This document shows positions 7,137-12,929 of a stretch of 12,929 nt of DNA, piece after piece (the stretch's first letter is position 1; the number at the start of each line of letters is the position of its first letter). A program made the position numbers and the translations under genes. This DNA comes from Campylobacterales bacterium (GTDB lineage: Bacteria; Campylobacterota; Campylobacteria; Campylobacterales; QNZT01), in contig JALWRO010000275.1 in the NCBI GenBank assembly GCA_027080605.1, positions 1 to 12,929 of the forward strand. Reading direction: 5' to 3'. The notes under the pieces were generated by a model. The model saw only the letters and a program-made list of their open reading frames with translations, did not search any database and had not been told where the DNA came from.

Positions 7137-8298
7137 AGATATTTCCCTCTTTTCGTTCCAGAAATAGCAGATAGTTCACATGTGATAGCAAGCCTAAGAA
7201 AAGCCAAAAATATTTCTCATACGATATAGAAAGTGTTAACCCCATTAAAACAACTGATAATGCAGATATATACATCCAAATGTATTCACTTTCTATAATA
7301 TTTCGATATTCTGATACAAATAGCACAAACAAAAACAGCAACAGCGTAACAAAAGGAAAGAAACCTGCTTCTCCTAATACTTTGATTAAGAAATTATGTG
7401 GTGCATATGAACCTTTTGCAATAAAATCTGTTGCATATCTTTTGACATTTCTTTCATACTGTTCAACACCTACACCTGTGATGAAATTATCCTCTGCCAT
7501 CCTCACACCTGCATTCCATGATACAAACCTGGTTTTCGCAGTTCCTGAAGATTGCGCTCTTTGTTCAATACCTTTAATAGCTTTCATTTGACCAATATCA
7601 ATAAAAGATAATACGATCCCAACAATAACTAATAAGAAAAGTGTTTTAAATGAAAATATTTTTTTCAATAAATCACTGAATTTTGTCACAAGCATGAAAA
7701 GTATCAAAACAGCAAGTGTCAAGAGCGAAGATTTTGATCCTGCATATAATAACGTATAAAAGAACAAGACCAAAGAAGAAGCTAAAAAGAAAATATTTTT
7801 ATTTTTTGTAAATAAATAAATCGTAATTGCTATTGTCGCCAATAATTGTGTCGCGAACTCATTGGGATCACCTGTTCCGCCCGTCTTTCTAAATGTCCAT
7901 GGCGTAATCGGATCACTAAACACCGCAATGACTGCAGAAACAATCATACTAAACCATATTATATAGAGCAATTTATCAAATATATTAGTATATGTAACGT
8001 ACTCAAATATAACAAATATACCTACTAAAACAAACAAAGCCTGTATAAGAGAAACATATCCTAAAAAAATATCAATAAATGTTACTATTGTCAATGTAAA
8101 GAAAAAAATATAAAAAAATTTCATTGTAATATGTTTAGGCTGTATCAGGCTTTGCAAAATATCTTTTGCATTTATCAGTACAAAAAACGCAAAAATTATT
8201 TTTAATGCACTCCCCCCGGCAATACCAACTACAAAGTTATCATTAATCAGAGCAAAAACGAGTAAAAACAGTGCAATTTGTTTTAGAAGATTAATCAT
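7111..8298 (-). CDS. O-antigen ligase/polymerase family membrane protein (Wzy/WaaL-like)
   Basis: 395 aa and very hydrophobic, with roughly ten membrane-spanning stretches from residue 5 to about 380. It carries the Wzy_C/WaaL-type loop: TRFVSWNAGVRMAEDNFITG at 256-275, then GVGVEQYE at 275-282 and APHNFLIKVLGEAG at 299-312, with conserved-type Arg257 and His301, followed by hydrophobic helices. AGSKSSLLTL at 186-195 matches the segment before the second half of these proteins. In a cluster with Wzc and OPX genes, its likely job is periplasmic polymerisation of lipid-linked repeats (Wzy) rather than ligation to lipid A core, but the families cannot be told apart by sequence alone. AAGGAAAA lies 5 bases upstream of the ATG. 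A 41-bp gap separates it from the WecC stop. Its DNA looks more AT-rich than that of the sugar-nucleotide genes upstream, as is usual for polymer-specific genes. Confidence 0.9.
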   Translation of the reverse strand: MINLLKQIALFLLVFALINDNFVVGIAGGSALKIIFAFFVLINAKDILQSLIQPKHITMKFFYIFFFTLTIVTFIDIFLGYVSLIQALFVLVGIFVIFEYVTYTNIFDKLLYIIWFSMIVSAVIAVFSDPITPWTFRKTGGTGDPNEFATQLLATIAITIYLFTKNKNIFFLASSLVLFFYTLLYAGSKSSLLTLAVLILFMLVTKFSDLLKKIFSFKTLFLLVIVGIVLSFIDIGQMKAIKGIEQRAQSSGTAKTRFVSWNAGVRMAEDNFITGVGVEQYERNVKRYATDFIAKGSYAPHNFLIKVLGEAGFFPFVTLLLFLFVLFVSEYRNIIESEYIWMYISALSVVLMGLTLSISYEKYFWLFLGLLSHVNYLLFLERKEGNIYEDHAYPA

Positions 8299-8339
8299 AA
8301 CTTTTCCTTCTGCATAATCAAATTAGAAACCAGGTTAAC

Positions 8340-9566
8340 TTACAAAACAGGTTCTAATTGTTTTCTCAAATTCAGTTTACAAAATGTCATCACTACCTTA
8401 TCCTGATCTATTTCAATATCCTGGAACTCTTTATGACTTACAAGGAATACAATAATATCAGCTTCATCAAGCGCTTTTCTATATTCAACGACTTCAAATT
8501 CCGGATGGCTTTTGATATTTGGCTCAACTGCAAGAATTTCCAGTCCTTCACCCATTAGTCGTTTTGCGATATAGAGTGCAGGCGATTCTCGTAAATCATC
8601 GATATCCGGTTTGAATGCCAGTCCCATACAGGCAATTTTCGCTCGTTTACCATGCTCTTTTTCAAAAGTCAATGCGGCATTTTTCACTTTTTCCACTACC
8701 CACTCAGACTTATAGTCATTGACTTCACGTGCCGTTTTGATCAACTTTGCATCCCCTTTAGCGGCGTCAACGATAAACCATGGATCGACGGCAATACAAT
8801 GTCCACCGACACCGCATCCCGGCTGCAGAATATTGACACGTGGATGGCGATTGGCAAGTTCTATCAATTCCCAGACATTTATACCGAACTTTTCACTCAG
8901 CATAGACAACTCATTGGCAAACGCGATATTGACATCTCTGAAACTGTTCTCTGTTAGTTTCGCCATCTCTGCCGTTCTGGCATCTGTTTCGAGGACTTCT
9001 CCTTTGACAAATGTTCTGTAAAAAGCAGCAGTCTCCTGCGTGGCCTCTTTCGTAGTACCGCCGACAATTCTGTCATTGTGTACCAGCTCATGCATGATTT
9101 TACCGGGTAAAACCCTCTCCGGACAATGTGCAAAATGAATTTTAGAAGTATCTACTCCTTCCTGACGCAATGTCTCTTCCATCAAATCTGTCGTACCGAC
9201 AGGTGAGGTTGACTCAAGAATCACAATATTACCTTCTTTCACATAAGGTGCGATACTTTTGGTTGCACTGATAATATAGTCTACATTTGGCACGTGATGG
9301 GCTTTAAACGGGGTTGGAACTGCTACAATATATATATCAGCTTCTGCAGGTTTTATATCTGCCTTTAGATTACCTGAATTAACGGCAGACTGTACAAATG
9401 TATCAAGATCTGGTTCTACAATATGAATTTTACCCGCATTAATCGTATCAACCGTTTTTTGTACTATATCGACACCATGTACTTTATAACCTCTGTTTGC
9501 CAACAAAGATGCAGTAGGTAATCCAATATACCCCAACCCCATTACACATATCTTTTCAACTTTCAT
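8340..9566 (-). CDS. wecC: UDP-N-acetyl-D-mannosamine dehydrogenase WecC
   Basis: 408 aa. Oxidises UDP-ManNAc to UDP-ManNAcA with two NAD+ in the cytoplasm, consuming the product of the WecB encoded just upstream. The N-terminal Rossmann motif is GLGYIGLP at 10-17. GKIHIVEPDLD at 45-55 is the WecC hallmark that separates it from UDP-glucose dehydrogenases. It also has VAVPTPFK at 81-88, ESTSPVGTTD at 118-127, PERVLPGK at 149-156, the NSFRDVNIAFANEL helix at 207-220 with Lys203 in MAKLTEN, NRHPRVNILQPG at 239-250, and the catalytic Cys257 in GGHCIAVDPW. The C-terminal NAD-binding domain has GLAFKPDIDDLRESPA at 315-330. It matches E. coli WecC as I recall it along most of its length. The start codon directly abuts the wecB stop (no gap), with AAGGAAAA inside the wecB 3' end as Shine-Dalgarno site. 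No missing residues noted. Confidence 0.96.
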   Translation of the reverse strand: MKVEKICVMGLGYIGLPTASLLANRGYKVHGVDIVQKTVDTINAGKIHIVEPDLDTFVQSAVNSGNLKADIKPAEADIYIVAVPTPFKAHHVPNVDYIISATKSIAPYVKEGNIVILESTSPVGTTDLMEETLRQEGVDTSKIHFAHCPERVLPGKIMHELVHNDRIVGGTTKEATQETAAFYRTFVKGEVLETDARTAEMAKLTENSFRDVNIAFANELSMLSEKFGINVWELIELANRHPRVNILQPGCGVGGHCIAVDPWFIVDAAKGDAKLIKTAREVNDYKSEWVVEKVKNAALTFEKEHGKRAKIACMGLAFKPDIDDLRESPALYIAKRLMGEGLEILAVEPNIKSHPEFEVVEYRKALDEADIIVFLVSHKEFQDIEIDQDKVVMTFCKLNLRKQLEPVL

Positions 9567-10700
9567 CTATTTTCCTTTTAAAAAATCCACGATTCGCTCA
9601 CAGGCTTTACCGTCACCGTAAGGGTTATGCGATCTCGACATTTCATGATAGGTGCTCTCATCTTCAAAGAGCATCTGACATGTTTCGATAATCTTCTCTT
9701 TATCTGTCCCTACCAGCCTGACCGTACCGGCTTTTACCGCTTCTGGGCGTTCCGTAGTATCACGCATCACTAAAACCGGTTTGCCGAGGCTTGGTGCCTC
9801 TTCCTGAATACCGCCGCTGTCGGTCAGTATAAAATAGGAGTTATGCATCAGATATACAAACGGTTCATAATCCAGAGGATCAATCAAAAATACATTCTCT
9901 ACATCAGAGAGAAGTTCTTTGACCGGCTTTTGCACATTAGGATTCAAATGCACCGGATAAACGATATCTGCATCCGGATTTTGCAAAGCAACTTCTTTCA
10001 GTGCTTCACAAATATTTAAAAACCCCTGTCCAAAATTTTCCCGTCTGTGACCGGTTACCAAAATCAATTTTTTCGATTTGTCAACCTGGTAACCTTTGTG
10101 AGCAATCACGCTCTGCAATTTCTGCTCCAAAGCATCATCAGATTCAATTTTTGAAACGACACTTACGAGCGCATCGATTACGGTATTGCCTGTAACAATT
10201 ACATTTTCCAGATCGACATTTTCTTTTAAAAGATTAGACTTACTCTCTTCAGTCGGCGCAAAATGGTATGAAGCAAGTCTTCCTGTTACTTGCCGGTTAC
10301 CCTCTTCCGGCCATGGGGAGTAAATATCTGTCGTCCGTAACCCCGCTTCTACATGACCCACGGCAATCTTCTGATAAAAAGCAGCCAGTGATGTTGCAAG
10401 TGTTGTTGTCGTATCTCCATGCACAAGTACAATATCGGGTGAAACTTCTTCCAATACATCTTTTAAACCGAGCAATATATTACTCGTCACTTCATACAGA
10501 TTCTGACCAGGTTTCATAACATCCAAATCATAATCCGGTTTAATTTCAAAAAGATCCAGCACCTGGTCGAGCATCTGTCTGTGCTGTGCTGTAACACAGA
10601 CAACGGTTTCAAAATCACCACTTCTTTCAAACGCCTTGACAAGAGGAGCCATTTTGATAGCTTCCGGTCGTGTACCGAAAACCAGCATTACTTTTTTCAT
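9567..10700 (-). CDS. wecB: UDP-N-acetylglucosamine 2-epimerase (non-hydrolysing) WecB
   Basis: 377 aa with the chosen start, matching the usual ~375 aa. Interconverts UDP-GlcNAc and UDP-ManNAc in the cytoplasm, feeding WecC. Recognised from FGTRPEAIKMAPLV near the N-terminus, then VTAQHRQMLDQVL, VLVHGDTTTTLA, VGHVEAGLRT, PWPEEGNRQ, the VTGHRRENFG segment, and LTDSGGIQEEAPSLGKPVLVMRDTTERPE near the C-terminal domain start, all standard for non-hydrolysing 2-epimerases. The frame continues upstream to another ATG at 10733, but that one lacks a ribosome binding site and adds 11 non-homologous residues lying inside galE. The ATG at 10700 overlaps the galE stop as ATGA and begins MKKVMLVFGTRPE, as in the family. 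The Shine-Dalgarno site is weak (GGGAAAAG about 5 bases upstream), which fits translational coupling. Confidence 0.96.
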   Translation of the reverse strand: MKKVMLVFGTRPEAIKMAPLVKAFERSGDFETVVCVTAQHRQMLDQVLDLFEIKPDYDLDVMKPGQNLYEVTSNILLGLKDVLEEVSPDIVLVHGDTTTTLATSLAAFYQKIAVGHVEAGLRTTDIYSPWPEEGNRQVTGRLASYHFAPTEESKSNLLKENVDLENVIVTGNTVIDALVSVVSKIESDDALEQKLQSVIAHKGYQVDKSKKLILVTGHRRENFGQGFLNICEALKEVALQNPDADIVYPVHLNPNVQKPVKELLSDVENVFLIDPLDYEPFVYLMHNSYFILTDSGGIQEEAPSLGKPVLVMRDTTERPEAVKAGTVRLVGTDKEKIIETCQMLFEDESTYHEMSRSHNPYGDGKACERIVDFLKGK

Positions 10701-11677
10701 ATTTTCTTTTCCCACTCCAGTCCTGTTTTGCATATAAGTTCCAAATCATCATATTTCGGTGTCCAGTGCATCACTTCCCGAATTTTTCTGTTATTGGAAA
10801 TCAAAATAGCCGGATCTCCTGCCCTTCTCTCTTTAATTTCTACAGGAAAATCGACACCGCTTACCTTTTTCATCGTTTCGAGCACTTCTTTGACACTAAA
10901 CCCGTGTCCATAACCACAGTTAAAAACACCACCTTCTTTACCCTCTTCCAGATGCTCAAGTGCACGGATGTGTGCTGAAGCCAAATCTTCTACATGAATA
11001 TAATCGCGTATGCAAGTACCGTCTTCTGTTGGATAGTCATCACCGAAAATAAACATCTTGTCGCGTTTGCCAAGAGCTGTCTCTGCCGCAACTTTAATCA
11101 ACAACGTAGCGTTTTCGGTCGACTGACCTATCTTCCCGTCTACACTAGCACCTGCCACATTAAAATAACGTAAAGCAATATAATTAAAATCATTGTATGC
11201 AAATGCAGTATCTTTCAACACAGTCTCACTCATCAGTTTACTGCTGCCATACGGATTGATCGGTGCAACGGGACTCTCTTCGGTAACTGGAATCAAATCA
11301 GGTGCCGGTTCACCGTATACTGCTGCAGTAGAAGAAAAAATAAACTTATTGACACCGTAGGTAACGCATTGCTTGATAAGATTGGCAGTATTGGCAGTAT
11401 TGTTTAAATAATATTTGAGAGGATTTTCTACACTTTCGGGAACTACCAGACTCGCTGCAAAATGGATAACTGCATCATAATTTCCCTTTTTAATAATCTC
11501 TTCTATCTGCTTAAAATTACTCAAATCGGCTTTAATAAAATCCCCGTACAATATCGATTCCTGAAAACCTGTTACCAGATTATCCAAAACTGTGATTTCA
11601 TGATCTGTCTGTTCACCAAGTTGTTTGACGACATGACTGCCGATATAGCCGGCTCCGCCGGTTACCAGTATTTTCAT
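10697..11677 (-). CDS. galE: UDP-glucose/UDP-sugar 4-epimerase GalE
   Basis: 326 aa extended short-chain dehydrogenase. Interconverts UDP-Glc and UDP-Gal, and in some members UDP-GlcNAc and UDP-GalNAc, using bound NAD+. Visible: the Rossmann motif GGAGYIGSH at 7-15, LDNLVTG at 31-37, HFAASLVVPESV at 72-83, FSSTAAVYGEP at 114-124 with the catalytic Ser/Thr, Tyr143 and Lys147 of the YxxxK pair (NPYGSSK), RYFNVAGA at 170-177, and the GalE-specific TCIRDYIHVEDLA at 221-233 and RRAGDPA at 284-290. Length is normal (about 330). The start directly abuts the stop of the upstream glycosyltransferase, with GGGAG as ribosome binding site. It would supply a galactose-type or GalNAc-type donor for the repeat unit. 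The residue aligning with the hexosamine gate (E. coli Tyr299) seems to be Leu292, so the substrate is open. Confidence 0.95.
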   Translation of the reverse strand: MKILVTGGAGYIGSHVVKQLGEQTDHEITVLDNLVTGFQESILYGDFIKADLSNFKQIEEIIKKGNYDAVIHFAASLVVPESVENPLKYYLNNTANTANLIKQCVTYGVNKFIFSSTAAVYGEPAPDLIPVTEESPVAPINPYGSSKLMSETVLKDTAFAYNDFNYIALRYFNVAGASVDGKIGQSTENATLLIKVAAETALGKRDKMFIFGDDYPTEDGTCIRDYIHVEDLASAHIRALEHLEEGKEGGVFNCGYGHGFSVKEVLETMKKVSGVDFPVEIKERRAGDPAILISNNRKIREVMHWTPKYDDLELICKTGLEWEKKI

Positions 11678-12814
11678 TTAAAGCTCCCGCAAAAGTTTAT
11701 CAACTATATCGACCATTTTCTTACTTTGTTTCTCTCTGATAAAATTTTCATAGACAAACTGTTTATTTTTCTCCGATATTTTTATCGGTTCTTCTTTATA
11801 TTTTTTAACGGCAACTTCCAAAGCTTTGACATCATCAGGATTGATAGTGGTACAATTTTCAAGTTGTTTGACAAAATTTCTCGCTTCACCAAGCCCGGCA
11901 TAGATAATCGGCAATCCGGTTGAAGCATATTCATAAAGTTTCGACGGCATTGCTGCCTGAAATTTTGCATCAAGTTGTGCAAAAAGCACAGAAGTTTTTT
12001 TATAAAACTCTATAATATTCTCTCTCTTTACTTTCCCATAAAATGTAATATTGTTAATTTGATTACTTCGGGCATAACGTTTCAACTCCTGGTACTTGCT
12101 ACCCTCACCAATAATGTTAATCTGAATATCAGGCATACGCTTCGCCAAATCTACGAGTACATTGATATATTGCGCAATACCGACATTGCCGATATATGTC
12201 AATGTGAACGGTGTAACTTCCTGCGGACGCAGCATATTCAATTCTGCAAAATTTTTCTCTTCGATACCGTTGGTAATTTTCTCCAACTTTACACGGGGAA
12301 TATTTTTAAGTACCCACTCATGTTCATGATTATTTGTCACAGTAACGTAATCATAACGACGAATCGTTCTTTTCATCAACTGGGTTATCACGACTTTCAC
12401 AAATTTAGTATAGAGAGACTTGGGATCGATATACTCCCATACAAGATCTCTGATATCAATCACCTTTTTCCCGGGCAAAAATGCCACTGTCGGTATGATA
12501 AACATCTGAGGCGATGTCGCAATGATAATATCAGAAGGAAATTTTCGCGATCTGGAGGCTAACATGGTGGCATAATAGAGCTCATTGATGGCACGGGTAT
12601 AAAACTTTTCTCCGTCATACATCTTCTGATGAATATAGTATACTTTAATATTTTCACTAAACTGAAAATCGTCCGGTGTTTTACCTTTTTCACTAATACA
12701 AATAACGTTGATTTTATATTTTTTTTCAAGTTCCTTTACCAGTGCCAGTATTCGGTTGGTTCCGGCACAGTTTTCAGGTATAAAATTCCCGGTCAAGAAG
12801 TTGATTGTTTTCAT
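11678..12814 (-). CDS. GT4-family glycosyltransferase (WbuB-like)
   Basis: 378 aa GT-B glycosyltransferase. The N-terminal domain opens MKTINFLTGNFIPENCAGTN, with the Pro-Glu and Gly-rich start seen in WbuB-like enzymes, and contains IIATSPQMF at 97-105 and DIRDLVWE at 120-127. The donor domain has TLTYIGNVGIAQ at 204-215, INIIGEGSKY at 232-241 and MPSKLYEYASTGLPIIY at 289-305, the usual donor-binding region, where Glu295 sits in the family's conserved Glu position. By comparison with WbuB (an amino-deoxysugar transferase of O-antigen clusters) it may transfer an N-acetylated sugar, but donor and acceptor are unproven. It is the first gene of the block visible here. The Shine-Dalgarno signal is poor: AAAGG is 14 bases upstream of the ATG. 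No better in-frame start preserves the family N-terminus. The stop abuts the galE start. Confidence 0.92.
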   Translation of the reverse strand: MKTINFLTGNFIPENCAGTNRILALVKELEKKYKINVICISEKGKTPDDFQFSENIKVYYIHQKMYDGEKFYTRAINELYYATMLASRSRKFPSDIIIATSPQMFIIPTVAFLPGKKVIDIRDLVWEYIDPKSLYTKFVKVVITQLMKRTIRRYDYVTVTNNHEHEWVLKNIPRVKLEKITNGIEEKNFAELNMLRPQEVTPFTLTYIGNVGIAQYINVLVDLAKRMPDIQINIIGEGSKYQELKRYARSNQINNITFYGKVKRENIIEFYKKTSVLFAQLDAKFQAAMPSKLYEYASTGLPIIYAGLGEARNFVKQLENCTTINPDDVKALEVAVKKYKEEPIKISEKNKQFVYENFIREKQSKKMVDIVDKLLREL

Positions 12815-12929
12815 TCGTAACGAAATAACCTTTAAAATTTAATACGATCCTCACCACAAGACCTAAACAGTAATTAAAAATATAATATTAAAAAAATTCT
12901 TTATTTTTGATTATTTTTTGACACATAAC
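12815..12929 (-). other. AT-rich region upstream of the first glycosyltransferase gene
   Basis: 115 bp to the right edge. On the minus strand it has a T-rich tract followed by TATTAT (12882-12887), a possible -10 without a recognisable -35, which could start the first block. A reading frame entering from the right edge closes at TAA 12888-12890 after 13 codons. It might be the tail of an upstream gene, but it is too short to identify. Confidence 0.3.

Noticed and set aside
8299..8339. Possible terminator or promoter between wecC and the polymerase-like gene
   Set aside because: Only a short imperfect AACC/GGTT dyad, no U-run and no convincing -10. The ribosome binding site for the next gene occupies much of the gap.
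10701..10733. Upstream in-frame ATG giving a longer WecB
   Set aside because: No ribosome binding site, 11 extra residues without family similarity, all lying inside galE. The ATGA-overlapping start at 10700 fits better.
11382..11403. Tandem 9-bp repeat (ATTGGCAGT twice plus ATTG) inside galE
   Set aside because: It encodes the Asn-Thr-Ala repeats of the NNTANTAN segment, a region where GalE proteins commonly have NNT-x-NT-type sequence. Only two copies in frame, so probably not a phase-variable tract.
11462..12820. Plus-strand open frames opposite the first glycosyltransferase and galE (for example 11975-12562)
   Set aside because: They lie antisense to well-supported genes, have low-complexity composition rich in Ile, Phe and Cys, and match no family I recognise.
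12812..12826. Small dyad TTCGT-A-ACGAA over the start codon of the first glycosyltransferase
   Set aside because: Five-base arms only; too short to separate from chance.

Overview
The window is a polysaccharide (capsule, exopolysaccharide or O-antigen type) biosynthesis and export locus. All ten recognisable genes lie on the minus strand, so transcription runs from high to low coordinates. DNA is AT-rich, genes are tightly packed, Shine-Dalgarno sites are AAGGA-like, and intergenic DNA is very AT-rich. Together with the style of the BY-kinase and export proteins, this suggests a free-living Campylobacterota such as a Sulfurimonas or Sulfurovum relative. That placement is inference from memory of family sequences, not a search result.

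First block, in transcription order (12814 down to 4414): a GT4 glycosyltransferase, a GalE-type UDP-sugar 4-epimerase, WecB (UDP-GlcNAc 2-epimerase), WecC (UDP-ManNAc dehydrogenase), an O-antigen ligase/polymerase-type membrane protein, a second GT4 glycosyltransferase, and a heparinase II/III-family protein. Most junctions touch or overlap (ATGA overlaps at 10697-10700 and 6027-6030, a 26-bp overlap at 7111-7136, zero gaps at 11677/11678 and 9566/9567). This looks like one translationally coupled operon. The largest gap is 41 bp, before the polymerase gene.

A 208-bp gene-free spacer (4206-4413) follows. It holds two AT-rich inverted repeats and a candidate sigma-70 promoter reading into the second block. 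The second block (4205 down to the left edge) encodes an outer-membrane polysaccharide export lipoprotein (OPX/Wza type), a Wzc-like co-polymerase fused to a BY tyrosine kinase, and a WecA/MraY-family polyprenyl-phosphate sugar-1-phosphate transferase whose 3' end is cut off by the window edge.

Together these describe a Wzy-dependent type pathway. The WecA-like enzyme would start the lipid-linked unit, the two GT4 enzymes would extend it, and the Wzy-like protein would polymerise it. Wzc and OPX would control length and export. WecB plus WecC make UDP-ManNAcA, so the polymer probably contains N-acetylmannosaminuronic acid. A uronic-acid polymer is a sensible target for the heparinase-family protein at the end of the first block. 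No Wzx flippase is present in the window. I found no RNA genes, mobile elements, CRISPR arrays or clear rho-independent terminators. The system is a variation on a known theme rather than a new class; the lyase/uronate pairing and the AT-rich palindromic spacer are the parts most worth a second look.
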